Position numbers and translations under genes: made by a program | Source of the DNA: Desulfatibacillum aliphaticivorans DSM 15576 | GTDB lineage: Bacteria; Desulfobacterota; Desulfobacteria; Desulfobacterales; Desulfatibacillaceae | Assembly (NCBI RefSeq): GCF_000429905.1 | Contig: NZ_AUCT01000007.1 | Location: 206,187-270,186 of the forward strand | Length of the DNA: 64,000 bases | Reading direction: 5' to 3' | Shown here: positions 25,216 to 34,862 of the stretch, in pieces | Position numbering within the stretch: position 1 is the stretch's first letter | Layout: every line of letters begins with the position of its first letter | The notes under the pieces: generated by a model | Seen by the model: the letters and a program-made list of their open reading frames with translations, nothing else | What the model was told of the DNA's origin: nothing | The model's database searches: none

Positions 25216-26766
25216 CTATTTCCGCAAATTGGCCCAGTCAATCTTGTCAAGCAGTTTGTCCAGGTTGGTTTTCTGGACCGCAGCGGCTGTGTGGCTGATC
25301 TCAACTTCGTGACCTGCGGCTCTTTCAGCGTCGCGTTTTTCCTTCTCTGCAGCGCGTTTGGCGCGAAGATCATTTTCTTCGGTTTCACGGGCGGCCACTT
25401 CCTTGGCGCGAGCTTCGGCTTCGGCTTTTGCCTTGGCTTCTGCTTCGGCTTTGGCTTTGGCTTCGGCGTCAGCCTTGGCTTTGGCTTCGGCGGCTTCCTT
25501 GGCGGCGGCGTCAGCAGCGGCCTTGGCGGCGGCGTCGGCGGCAGCCTTGGCGGCGGCGGCTTCAGCATCTACTGCAGGAGCGGCGGGAGCAGCCGGAGCG
25601 GCTTCAGGAGCCGGAGCAGCTTCAGCCTTGGGAGCGGCGGCCTTGGGAGCAGCAGCCTTGGGAGCGGCGGCCTTGGGAGCCTCTTTCTTGGGAGCGGCTT
25701 TCTTGGGAGCCGCTTCCTTTTTGATTTCTTCCATGGTCAGGTCCGGAGCAGGCGCCAGAGCAGCCAGGTCGGCTTCGTAAGCGTCCAACTTCTTGGAGAT
25801 GCCGGCGATGGAGGATGCGCCGCCGTCCATCAGCAGGTCGATGTAGCCCTTGGCCATGCGAACGGCTTCGGGGTGCCGCATGATCAGAACGTTGCCGCCG
25901 GCCAGCAGGTAGGTCACTGCAGCGGTGGCTTCCATCATGATGCCGCGGCTTTCGGGATCGCCCAGAGTGGGGGCTTCGTCGCCGGTCAGTTTGGCTTCTT
26001 TACACTTCCACACTTCCTGGCCCAGGTTGTTGACCATGGGCATCTGGAGCTTGTCGTCGCCTTGGGCCAAAGCGGCCATGGTCAAGCGCTCCATAATGGA
26101 ATAGGAGTATTCCATGCCGTAGCCCAAGCCGCCGGTGGTGGGGTCGATGAGGACCTTGCTCATGGGCATGCCCAGGTTTTCGAGTAGAATGTTAACCTGT
26201 TTGGCCAAGTTAACGTCGATGGGAGAAGAGGAAACCACGCTTTGTTTGAAGCCCAGGGCGGCTGCGCCGATGCCCTTGTGGTTCTTATCTTCAACGGGCC
26301 CGATGATCAGATCCATGCCCGTGCACTCTTCTGCGACCTTTTTAAGAACTTCTTCGTCCTTAGCAGGATTGGCAACGCCCCAGACCATCAGAGGTACGTC
26401 GATTGCTTCGCCAACCGCCTTGACGGTGGCCACTGCGGAAGCAGCGTCAGCATTCTGGTCATTGGGGTCGGTGCTCTTGAGTTGGAGAACGATCATGTCA
26501 GCGCCATATTCCTCGACGCATTTCTTAGCCCAAGCTGCAGGGTTGTCAAGAACGTCGGCAAAAGGCGCCTTGACGGCTTCCGGCCATTCCGGGGGAACCA
26601 TGTCCCACACTTCCATGGCAATAACGGGCTTGTTGGGCATTGCGCCTTCGAACAGATAGAAGGGGTAACAATTTTCCCCTCCGACCTTGACAGCCTTGTC
26701 CCCCTTGCCCAGGGTAACTTCCTTAATGCTGCCTGTGTACGATTCTTTGTAAACTTCAAATGCCAT
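25216..26766 (-). CDS. acsD: Corrinoid iron-sulfur protein small (delta) subunit AcsD with long Ala/Lys/Glu-rich C-terminal tail
   Basis: Small subunit of CFeSP, binding the corrinoid together with AcsC. The start at 26766 is chosen for its GGAGG Shine-Dalgarno sequence and because MAFEVYKESYTGSIKEVTLG matches the family; an in-frame ATG 20 codons upstream does not. Residues 1 to about 349 are the TIM-barrel core (motifs MVWGVANPAKDEEVLKKVAE, MSKVLIDPTTGGLGYGMEYS, LAGGNVLIMRHPEAVRMAKG). Residues 350-516 are a 167-residue extension: first AAP/KAAAP repeats, then a charged AEAKAKAEAEAKAK helix-forming run, then a distinct end, KTNLDKLLDKIDWANLRK. Characterised small subunits are about 320 residues and lack this. 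It is first in the acs operon. The frame is intact through the repetitive part. Confidence 0.95.
   Translation of the reverse strand: MAFEVYKESYTGSIKEVTLGKGDKAVKVGGENCYPFYLFEGAMPNKPVIAMEVWDMVPPEWPEAVKAPFADVLDNPAAWAKKCVEEYGADMIVLQLKSTDPNDQNADAASAVATVKAVGEAIDVPLMVWGVANPAKDEEVLKKVAEECTGMDLIIGPVEDKNHKGIGAAALGFKQSVVSSSPIDVNLAKQVNILLENLGMPMSKVLIDPTTGGLGYGMEYSYSIMERLTMAALAQGDDKLQMPMVNNLGQEVWKCKEAKLTGDEAPTLGDPESRGIMMEATAAVTYLLAGGNVLIMRHPEAVRMAKGYIDLLMDGGASSIAGISKKLDAYEADLAALAPAPDLTMEEIKKEAAPKKAAPKKEAPKAAAPKAAAPKAAAPKAEAAPAPEAAPAAPAAPAVDAEAAAAKAAADAAAKAAADAAAKEAAEAKAKADAEAKAKAEAEAKAKAEAEARAKEVAARETEENDLRAKRAAEKEKRDAERAAGHEVEISHTAAAVQKTNLDKLLDKIDWANLRK
25400..25700. repeat. Low-complexity repeat DNA encoding the AcsD tail
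   Basis: The plus strand shows reiterated GGCTTCGGC, GGCTTTGGC and GGCGGCGTC units and a near-perfect 15-base unit around 25632-25680 that encodes AAPKA. Such DNA can expand or contract by slippage, so tail length may vary between strains. Confidence 0.7.
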
Positions 26767-26807
26767 TGCATCCTCCTTGAATGCTGCTGTTGATGGTTCC
26801 GATGCAA
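26766..26807 (-). promoter_or_regulatory. Potential hairpin sequestering the acsD ribosome-binding site
   Basis: On the minus strand UUGCAUC (26801-26807) can pair perfectly with GAUGCAA (26766-26772), whose last base is the first base of the AUG. The loop holds the AAGGAGG Shine-Dalgarno sequence. A second 6-bp hairpin, AGCGCC/GGCGCU, lies just upstream at 26819-26834. Translational control is an inference. Confidence 0.45.
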
Positions 26808-26903
26808 ATAACCGCTGCAGCGCCATGGGGCGCTTCGAGTTATTTTATTTGTCTCGGCCTTGCCCGGCCTAACTTCTTTTTAAAAAAATCAAAACCTATA
26901 TTT

Positions 26904-26954
26904 GCAAGACCTCCCGGGCCCCCACCCGGGCTGCAGGGCTCATGAAAGCCTTGC
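26904..26954 (-). ncRNA. GC-rich three-way-junction candidate in the acs operon leader
   Basis: In the minus-strand transcript, an outer GCAAG/CUUGC stem (26950-26954 with 26904-26908) encloses a GGCU/AGCC hairpin (26937-26950) and a perfect CCCGGG/CCCGGG hairpin with a six-base loop (26913-26930). The surrounding leader is AT-rich, so the island stands out. It matches no riboswitch class recognised by eye. A U run (26882-26888) follows about 15 bases beyond, too far for a classic terminator. Confidence 0.4.
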
Positions 26955-26982
26955 GGGCCTTTTGATAAGAATAAACGTTGCC

Positions 26983-27010
26983 GTATTACCAAATGGAGCA
27001 TTTTTGTCAA
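26983..27010 (-). promoter_or_regulatory. Candidate sigma70-type promoter of the acs operon
   Basis: Minus-strand TTGACA (27005-27010) is a perfect -35 hexamer; TAATAC (26983-26988), 16 bases on, is a moderate -10 match. Transcription would begin near 26976, leaving a leader of about 210 bases before acsD. Confidence 0.5.
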
Positions 27011-27118
27011 TAATAATTCCCAACAAATGCTACTTTTTACCCCGTTGGTCCGATTATTACCCATGCGGGAGCGCTCCATTTTTTTCACGGACGGCGGAAA
27101 AAACGGAAAAATATAAAG

Positions 27119-29080
27119 CTAACTATCTGATTTTCCTTCTCTCCATGCCTGCCGGGCGTCCAAGCGCTCTTTGAGTTTGGGAAACAGGCCCATTTCCGTA
27201 TGGGGAAGGAACAGAGCCGCCATGTAATGGTCCATGTACGACGGCGTTTCCGAAAGCTCAAAATTGGTCATTTTATTAGTAACATCCACCACATCCTGCC
27301 TGAGTTTATTGGTCAGAACTGTCATTCTGGCGCCAAGCAGGGATCCGTTGCCTACAAATGTCACCTTTCCCGGGTCCAGTTCCGGCAAAAGACCGATAGT
27401 CATGGCGCTGGACAGATCAATGTAAGATCCAAACCCGCCGGCCAGGATAATTCTGTCCAAGGACTGCATGTCCATGCCCACTTCGTTGAGCAGGGTGTGG
27501 CAGCCGGAGTAAATGGCGCCTTTGGCCCGGATCAGGTTGTCAATATCCACTTCCGTGAACACGATGTCCCGATCAATCTGGGTTTCGTCCGCCCAGGCCA
27601 CCACGTATTCCCAGATGCCGTCTTTTTCCCGAATTCGCTTGGTATCCAGATTCCGGTTGAACTTGCCCTGGTTGTCTATGAGGCCCATTTCGAACATGGA
27701 GGCCAGCATGATGATCAGGCCGGAGCCGCAGATGCCCTTGGGCTTGGTGTTGCCTATGGTGAGGCTCATGGGTTCAAAGGTGATGGGATCCAGGGAAAAA
27801 TCCTCGATGGCGCCCTTGGAAGCCCGCATGCCGTGCTCCACGCCGCCGCCTTCAAAGGCCGGTCCGGCGCTGCAAGCCGCGCACATCATCCAGTCCTTGT
27901 TGCCCACCACGATTTCCGCGTTGGTTCCTATGTCAATGAACAAAGTGGTTTCGTCGGTCAGATACATACCCGACCCCATGACGCCGGACACAATGTCCCC
28001 TCCCACGTAACTGGAGATGCAGGGATAAACCAGCGCCGTTACATGGGGCGCCAGATTAAGGCCGATATCCTCGGCCTTGATGGGCGGATAAAGCGTGGAG
28101 GTCGGGACGTAGGGCGAAAGCCTCAGGTACTTGGTTTTGACCTTGAGCAAAAGCTGGGTCATGGTGGTGTTTCCGGCCAGAGCCACCGCGGATATGTCGT
28201 CCACATCGATCTTGGACCGCTTGATCAGCCGTGCGATGATACTATTGATGGTGTCGATGACCGCCTGGTGCAGCTTGTCCAGGCCCCCGGCCTTATCAGC
28301 GTACATGATGCGGGTGATCACGTCTTCGCCGAAGCTGATCTGGCGGTTAAACTCCCCGTATTGCGCTAAAATCTCGCCGGTAAGGCAGTTGACCACCTCT
28401 CCGTAAACGGTGGTGGTGCCTATGTCGATGGCCAAGGCGAAGTTTCTGTCCGAGGTGTTTCCGGACTGTACATTAATAATGCGCGTTTTGCCGCATTCGC
28501 TGCGGACCGGGCGCGCCAGGATGAGAGTAGCTTTAAAGTCATCTTCGCGCAATGCATCCGGCAGCTTGCGCAGCACGGGCAGATTCACTTCCAGGCCGTG
28601 CTCATTTTCCTGCATGCGTAGATGATTGATTAAACGGGTCATGTCGCAGACATTATCCCCGAGAGTCGGAGGCGTAAGCTCCAGATACTTTTTCTCCACA
28701 GGAGGAATGAACAGACCCTGTTCCTTCAGGTAATCCATATCCATTTCCTGAATCCGGGCGGTCTTCCTGGGAGTGGAAGCCATATTGAGAACCGCTGAAT
28801 CCACCGAGCTTTCCACGGGAACCAGGACCGTAAGGTCTTCGTTGACCACGGATTTGCAGGCCAGGCGGTAGCCTTTTTCCCAGTCTTCCGGACGGAGCTT
28901 CTCCCTGCCTCCTCCTTCTACTTCGCCTTCTTCAATGTGCACCCGGCATTTTCCGCACGCGCCTTCCCCGCCGCAAGATGCATTGATGTGCACCCCCGCC
29001 TCCATGGCGGCTCTCAGCAGGATGGTTCCCGGCTCCACCTTGATTTCCTTTTCGTGAGGGAGAAAACGAATTGTGACCAT
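27119..29080 (-). CDS. Reductive activator of corrinoid iron-sulfur protein (RACo-type, ASKHA domain with 2Fe-2S ferredoxin domain)
   Basis: ATP-dependent enzyme that reduces inactive Co(II) CFeSP to the Co(I) state. It is 653 residues long. Residues 1-100 are a plant-type 2Fe-2S ferredoxin domain with ASCGGEGACGKCRVHIEEGE and the fourth cysteine in RLACKSVV. A linker follows, then an acetate-kinase/Hsp70/actin-like ATPase domain with FALAIDIGTTTVYGEVVNCL, ALAGNTTMTQLLL, ETTLFIDIGTNAEIVVGNKD and IILAGGFGSYIDLSSAMTIG. The start at 29080 follows TTAAGGAGGTTAATACC. It lies 39 bases downstream of a radical SAM gene and about 350 bases upstream of acsD in the same direction. The gene is often called acsV or orf7 in acetogens. 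Confidence 0.93.
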   Translation of the reverse strand: MVTIRFLPHEKEIKVEPGTILLRAAMEAGVHINASCGGEGACGKCRVHIEEGEVEGGGREKLRPEDWEKGYRLACKSVVNEDLTVLVPVESSVDSAVLNMASTPRKTARIQEMDMDYLKEQGLFIPPVEKKYLELTPPTLGDNVCDMTRLINHLRMQENEHGLEVNLPVLRKLPDALREDDFKATLILARPVRSECGKTRIINVQSGNTSDRNFALAIDIGTTTVYGEVVNCLTGEILAQYGEFNRQISFGEDVITRIMYADKAGGLDKLHQAVIDTINSIIARLIKRSKIDVDDISAVALAGNTTMTQLLLKVKTKYLRLSPYVPTSTLYPPIKAEDIGLNLAPHVTALVYPCISSYVGGDIVSGVMGSGMYLTDETTLFIDIGTNAEIVVGNKDWMMCAACSAGPAFEGGGVEHGMRASKGAIEDFSLDPITFEPMSLTIGNTKPKGICGSGLIIMLASMFEMGLIDNQGKFNRNLDTKRIREKDGIWEYVVAWADETQIDRDIVFTEVDIDNLIRAKGAIYSGCHTLLNEVGMDMQSLDRIILAGGFGSYIDLSSAMTIGLLPELDPGKVTFVGNGSLLGARMTVLTNKLRQDVVDVTNKMTNFELSETPSYMDHYMAALFLPHTEMGLFPKLKERLDARQAWREGKSDS

Positions 29081-29119
29081 AAGGTATTAACCTCCTTAAA
29101 CGAACACCGTTTGGGATGT

Positions 29120-29829
29120 TCACGAAAAAACTGCGTCTGCCGCTCCTTGCAGGCGTTTTATCTCGTCTTCCGTGTAGGGCGTCAGGTCCTTCATGTCCGG
29201 GTCCAGGACCTCTCCGGGAACGAATCCATGGAGAGTGAGCCTGGAAAAACCCAATTCTTTGAGTTGCGAAGCCATGAGGAGAATTTCCTGCTCGCCGCAA
29301 ATGTCAGGCGCCACTGTAGTACGGAGAATCCGGCCTGTCTCCATTTTTTTTATAATAATCAAACTTTCCTTGATTATACTTGCAGGAATGGGGACTCCCG
29401 CGGCAATAGAGTAAGGCTCATCTTCAAGCGGCGCTTTAAGATCTAACAAAATCCTATTCAAAATTCCGTCATTTATAACATAGTCCAATAAGTGGGGCTG
29501 TGTGCCGTTGGTTTCCACGCACGTCTCCAAGCCCATGTCGCACACTCGACGGAGCAAGTCCGGCAAGCCCCGATGCATGGTGGGTTCGCCCCCTGTAAAG
29601 CAAACTGCTTTCAGTTCCGGATGTTTGTTTTTTATGGTTTGAAGTTCGTCAAACAACTCCTCGGGAGAAATAGTTTCTTTGGTCTGCGGCCCCACTACCA
29701 ATTCGGCGGCATTGCACCACGGACAACGTAAATTACAAAACGCCAAGTAGACGTTTACGCACGGCGCATCCGACCAATGGCCGGATTCTTGGAATTCGAC
29801 GCCCTTAACGGGGGGATCAAGTGGGTCCA

Positions 29830-29830
<1 letters not shown>
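29120..29830 (-). CDS. Radical SAM protein, anaerobic reductase activase / QueE-like
   Basis: A 236-residue radical SAM enzyme. The cluster motif CNLRCPWC (CxxxCxxC) lies at about residue 32 in VNVYLAFCNLRCPWCNAAEL, followed by the SAM-binding VCFTGGEPTMHRGLPDLL and CVETNGTQPHLLDYVI. It most resembles the short NrdG2/PflA-like activases; a QueE-type role is possible but the QueE-specific cluster insertion is not evident. It starts with GTG at 29830, sharing its first base with the gatB stop codon (TAGTG), and GGAGAAA lies 12 bases upstream, so it is coupled to gatB. It precedes the RACo-type gene by 39 bases. A link to corrinoid protein activation is suggested by context only. Confidence 0.85.
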
Positions 29831-31260
<1,430 letters not shown>

Positions 31261-31503
31261 GGTAAATGTCTCCGCTTTTTCAGTTCGCCAAATTATCAAA
31301 CAGGGATCATACAACAAGCCAAACACTAATGTACATTGCCAATGCCTTTTTTAGTTCAACCACCGAGGATGTCAAGCATGGATTGCAGCTTATCACCCAT
31401 GTAAAGCAAATTGTTTTGACAAACGGAGGCGTCGCGATTAGTTTCCCAAAACAATGGACGCCGCTTGGCGAAACAGCCTCCGATAATTAAAAGAAAGGGT
31501 TTC

Positions 31504-31689
31504 ATGAAATTCCTGCTCTGCGTTCTGGGAGTCGCCATGTTCATAGAAGGCGTTCCCTGGTTCGCCAATCCTGAAAAATACCGGGAGTTTTTACTTCAAC
31601 TAACTGAAATGCCTCCGGCCAATCTTCGCAAAATGGGCCTGGCTTTAATGGCGGGAGGCTTGCTTTTGGCCTACTTAGGAAGAATGTGA
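31504..31689 (+). CDS. DUF2065 (YjeT-like) small membrane protein
   Basis: A 61-residue protein with two hydrophobic helices: MKFLLCVLGVAMFIEGVPWF at the N-terminus and KMGLALMAGGLLLAYLGRM at the C-terminus. This is the layout of the DUF2065 family, small inner-membrane proteins of unknown role often near hfl genes. The start at 31504 is used because AAAGGG lies seven bases upstream and the 13 residues encoded before it are not family-like. Its stop overlaps the hflX GTG start (GTGA), so the two are translationally coupled. It is divergent from gatB. Confidence 0.85.
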   Translation: MKFLLCVLGVAMFIEGVPWFANPEKYREFLLQLTEMPPANLRKMGLALMAGGLLLAYLGRM

Positions 31690-33320
31690 AAAAGGTATAC
31701 GGATATACCAAAGGGTTGAAAACCGCCCAGTTGAAGCATTTGGAAAAATTCTACAACAGGAAGGTTGCGCCCGATTTGATCGTTTCTCAGGAGTTGGCCC
31801 TGGACATGGGCAGGCTGTCTGCGGAAATCCGCCGGCAGATCGGCATTCTGGTGGACAGGCTGGGAAGAATCCGGTTTGTGATGGTGGGGGACGGCGTCCA
31901 GATCAACATCCCCAGCCTCCACGACTACCGGGCCGCCATGGGGCGCCTGAACGGCCTGCGCCTAATCCACACCCACCTGAAAAACGAGCCCCTGACCGAC
32001 GATGACCTGACGGACCTCGCCTTATTGCGGCTGGACCTCATCACCGCCGTAACTCTCGACGAAACGGGCGCGCCCCATCGTTTCCACGCTGCGCACCTGA
32101 TCCCGAGCAAGCCCGGCGAAACGCCGTATGAAGTATTGCCCCCCATGGATCCCGGCTCCCGGGATATCAGCTTTCGAGCCTTTGTCAGGGAACTGGAGGC
32201 GGAGCTTGTCCGTTCCTCGGGGGTGACCAAGTCCCAGAAGCAGCAGGCCAGCGCTTTTTTGGTGAGCGTCACCAACGCCCCCAGGCGCGAGGCTACGGAT
32301 TCCATGACGGAGTTGAAGGAGCTCTGCCGGACCAACGACATCTTTGTGGCTGCGGAAATGATTCAATACCGGACCAGAATGGACGCCCGGTTTCTTATGG
32401 GCAAGGGCAAAATCCGCGAGCTGACCATTGCGGCCATGCAATACGGCGTGGACATCGTCATCTTCGATCAGGATCTGAACCCCTCCCAGATTCAAGCCAT
32501 AACCAATCAGGTGGAACTGCCGGTCATTGACCGCACTCAGCTTATCCTGGACATCTTCGCCCAACGGGCCATGACGTCCGAAGGCAAGCTCCAGGTGGAA
32601 CTGGCCCAGTTGAAATACATGCTGCCCAGGCTGCTCGGCCGGGGCACGGCCATGTCGCGCCTCATGGGCGGCATTGGCGGCCGCGGTCCCGGGGAAACCA
32701 AGCTGGAGGTGGACCGCCGCCGGGTGCGGGAGCGTATCACCCGCTTGGAAAAGTCCCTGAAAAACGTCTCCAAACGCAGGCAGACGCAAAAATCCGCCAG
32801 GGAACGTAAAGGGCTGCCCATCGTTTCCATCGTGGGCTACACCAACGCGGGAAAATCCACTCTGTTGAACACCCTGACCCAGGCGGAAGTATTGGCGGAA
32901 AGCAAGCTGTTCGCCACCCTGGACCCAACAAGCCGGCGCTTGCGCTTTCCCGAAGACAAGGAAATCATCATCACCGACACCGTGGGGTTTATCCGGGATC
33001 TGCCCAAGGATCTGGTGACCGCCTTCGCCGCCACCCTGGAGGAATTGAAAAGCGCCGACCTTTTGCTTCACGTCATCGACGCCAGCAACCCCAGAATGGC
33101 CGAGCAGGTGGAGTCGGTGGACAAAATCCTGGAGGACATCGGGGTATCGGCCATCCCCACCATCCGCGTTTTGAACAAGGCCGACAAGGTGGAGCCGGAG
33201 GAAATGGAACGATTGTGCAGGAGCCTTGAAGGGATGCCCATCAGCGCTCTGGACCGCCCCAGCCTGAGGCCATTAACCGAAACCATCATCGAAAGACTAT
33301 TTGCGGAGAGCTCTGAGTAA
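31686..33320 (+). CDS. hflX: Ribosome-associated GTPase HflX
   Basis: GTPase that binds the large ribosomal subunit and can split stalled or heat-damaged ribosomes. It has 544 residues, about 115 more than the E. coli protein because of an N-terminal extension, as seen in several deltaproteobacteria. The HflX domain reads RMDARFLMGKGKIREL, DLNPSQIQAITNQVELPVID and RLMGGIGGRGPGETKLEVDR. The G domain has G1 GYTNAGKSTLLNTL (about 384), G3 DTVGFIRDLP and G4 NKAD. It starts with GTG at 31686, overlapping the DUF2065 stop by four bases. Confidence 0.95.
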   Translation: MKKVYGYTKGLKTAQLKHLEKFYNRKVAPDLIVSQELALDMGRLSAEIRRQIGILVDRLGRIRFVMVGDGVQINIPSLHDYRAAMGRLNGLRLIHTHLKNEPLTDDDLTDLALLRLDLITAVTLDETGAPHRFHAAHLIPSKPGETPYEVLPPMDPGSRDISFRAFVRELEAELVRSSGVTKSQKQQASAFLVSVTNAPRREATDSMTELKELCRTNDIFVAAEMIQYRTRMDARFLMGKGKIRELTIAAMQYGVDIVIFDQDLNPSQIQAITNQVELPVIDRTQLILDIFAQRAMTSEGKLQVELAQLKYMLPRLLGRGTAMSRLMGGIGGRGPGETKLEVDRRRVRERITRLEKSLKNVSKRRQTQKSARERKGLPIVSIVGYTNAGKSTLLNTLTQAEVLAESKLFATLDPTSRRLRFPEDKEIIITDTVGFIRDLPKDLVTAFAATLEELKSADLLLHVIDASNPRMAEQVESVDKILEDIGVSAIPTIRVLNKADKVEPEEMERLCRSLEGMPISALDRPSLRPLTETIIERLFAESSE

Positions 33321-33433
33321 AAAAACGGTATAAATGAATTGACCAGAAGACAGTTTATTGATAACCTGAATCATTTGCAGGAACGCTGCACCGCACTCTG
33401 GACGCCACAAGTCCATTAGAAAGACCGGGAAAT

Positions 33434-33682
33434 TTGATGACCAACGGGATCAGGAACCTCCCCAGCGTCTACCAACCAAGAACGACGCCCAGAATTGAAC
33501 CAGCTAAGCGGCTGAACAACAGAGAACCGGACTCTTCGCGCTCCGACCGTTCCCCCCGATCCTTTCGTTCTGAAAAAGCCAACGAAAACCCCATTCCCCT
33601 GCGTCTTGTGGAAATCCGCTCCCACGAAGCAACCTATGCGGATCCCGCCGGTAAAGGCCGGATTGTCGATCTTTTTGCATAA
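33434..33682 (+). CDS. Doubtful small protein in the gap between hflX and the flagellar operon
   Basis: An 82-residue frame opening MMTNGIRNLPSVYQPRTTPR and ending YADPAGKGRIVDLFA. It is polar, arginine- and serine-rich and probably disordered. The short final motif, GR.VDL.A, resembles the ends of small uncharacterised proteins next to flagellar genes in Desulfobacterota, which is the only reason to list it. No good Shine-Dalgarno sequence precedes either ATG (33434 or 33437). If not translated, the whole 33321-33703 interval is an intergenic gap without other visible features. Confidence 0.35.
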   Translation: MMTNGIRNLPSVYQPRTTPRIEPAKRLNNREPDSSRSDRSPRSFRSEKANENPIPLRLVEIRSHEATYADPAGKGRIVDLFA

Positions 33683-33703
33683 TTTCTATGAAACCCCCAC
33701 TCA

Positions 33704-34312
33704 TTACCGGCTCGTCAGCTTTTCGCCGATCTCCGCGGCCTTGGCAGGATCCAATTCCGGCAGGATGGAGGCGACTTTGTCGCTTTTCATCTTGGAGAAG
33801 AGTTTGACCACCAGGTCAATTTCCAGCTTGTCGATCATGGGAGCGCTCTTTTTAGCCGGCATTTCGGATAGTATTTTGATAAGGTGCTTCTCCCGCGCAT
33901 TAAAGGCCCCTTCCAGTTGCTCCAACTGGGCGTAGATTTCTTTTTGGATGGCTTCCAATTCCGCGATCTTTCCTTCCACTTCCGTACGAAGGAGCTCCAA
34001 TTCCTTACGCTCCCTTTCCAGCTTGTGGGCTTCCATTTCCTGGGGAGTCAAGGCCATATTGGAATCTTCAGCAGCGGCTTCGCCCTCGCCCATGGCGGCG
34101 GCTGGAGCCGTAGAGTCCCGCCCCCCTTGATTGGGTTGATCAGCGGCGGCGGCTTCCTCCGCCGGAGTTTGAGCCATGGCCATGCTGGGCTCCAGGTTGA
34201 CTTTCAGGTCGGGCTGGGCCATGAGCACCAGGGATATCCCAAGTTTGGCCAGGATGATCGCCGCAACCAGAATAAAAATGGGGGCGCCTTTGAGATTGCG
34301 CTTATTTTTCAT
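33704..34312 (-). CDS. motE: MotE-like flagellar protein (MgtE N-terminal-like domain)
   Basis: A 202-residue protein with an N-terminal membrane anchor (PIFILVAAIILAKLGISLVL), an acidic and alanine-rich linker, a coiled coil at about residues 90-140 (rich in KLERERKELELLRTEVEGK), and a C-terminal MgtE-N-like domain (ILSEMPAKKSAPMIDKLEID... ILPELDPAKAAEIGEKL). This layout matches MotE, which stabilises the stator protein MotC or its equivalents in the periplasm. It starts two bases after the fliJ stop and ends the flgB-to-fliJ operon. No motAB gene is nearby. Confidence 0.75.
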   Translation of the reverse strand: MKNKRNLKGAPIFILVAAIILAKLGISLVLMAQPDLKVNLEPSMAMAQTPAEEAAAADQPNQGGRDSTAPAAAMGEGEAAAEDSNMALTPQEMEAHKLERERKELELLRTEVEGKIAELEAIQKEIYAQLEQLEGAFNAREKHLIKILSEMPAKKSAPMIDKLEIDLVVKLFSKMKSDKVASILPELDPAKAAEIGEKLTSR

Positions 34313-34314
34313 GA

Positions 34315-34764
34315 TTACAACCGCTCCTGCGTGGATCTGTGGAGGCTGGCCATTTCGTCCGTCTCCTTTTGCTCCATCCTGCCGGTTTCCAGCTTATACT
34401 GAGTAAAGCGTTCCTCCCGGAGGAGTTCCATGGATTTCCGGCTGGCCGATGCTTGCACCAGCTCCTGCCTGCGTTTTTCCACAACGCCTTTTAAGCGCGC
34501 TTCGTTTTCCACAGCCCGCATGGTCTGGGCTTTCAGTCCTCGAATATGGTCCGCGTGCATCCTGAACTCATTTTCCCACATTCCTTTTTCCAGACCTGCA
34601 TCCCAATTCCGCTGAGCGCTTATTTCCTGCAGCCTTGACTGCTCCAAAAACGCCTGGGCTTCCTGGAGTGCGGCCAGGGCTTTGGCCAACTCCATTTGGG
34701 CTGTACGTTCCTTGTATTTGCGGAGCTTCAAAACCGGCTCCAGGCGAAATTGAAACTTTTTCAT
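34315..34764 (-). CDS. fliJ: Flagellar export protein FliJ
   Basis: A 149-residue, almost wholly coiled-coil protein, the size and style of FliJ, the central stalk-like component of the flagellar export ATPase. It begins MKKFQFRLEPVLKLRKYKER, the typical N-terminus, and continues with long charged helices. It lies 98 bases downstream of fliI and two bases upstream of the motE-like gene. The assignment rests on N-terminal pattern, length and synteny, as FliJ diverges quickly. Confidence 0.87.
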   Translation of the reverse strand: MKKFQFRLEPVLKLRKYKERTAQMELAKALAALQEAQAFLEQSRLQEISAQRNWDAGLEKGMWENEFRMHADHIRGLKAQTMRAVENEARLKGVVEKRRQELVQASASRKSMELLREERFTQYKLETGRMEQKETDEMASLHRSTQERL

Positions 34765-34862
34765 TCAGGGGGCCTTTCAAACAGACCTTATAAATCCTGC
34801 TGCGTAAAACCGTGTTCGTGCGATTAACTCTTTCAAGTTTCCTGCCAACATGTCTCATTCGG

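Noticed and set aside
20890..25298. Very long plus-strand reading frames (over 700 codons each) opposite acsB and cooS
   Set aside because: They are exact shadows of strongly conserved genes on the minus strand, a product of GC-rich third positions, and their translations are Gly/His/Val-rich with no recognisable domain.
25291..26187. Gly/Phe-rich plus-strand frame, which looks like a silk- or keratin-like protein
   Set aside because: It is the complement of the Ala/Lys/Glu repeat DNA in the AcsD tail, with no ribosome-binding site.
26767..27118. Cobalamin, SAM, SAH or THF riboswitch in the acs leader
   Set aside because: None of their conserved boxes was recognised; the structure is reported only as an unclassified leader candidate.
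33504..33704. Minus-strand 66-codon ORF downstream of the motE-like gene
   Set aside because: No ribosome-binding site and no recognisable pattern; it overlaps the weakly supported plus-strand ORF in the same gap.
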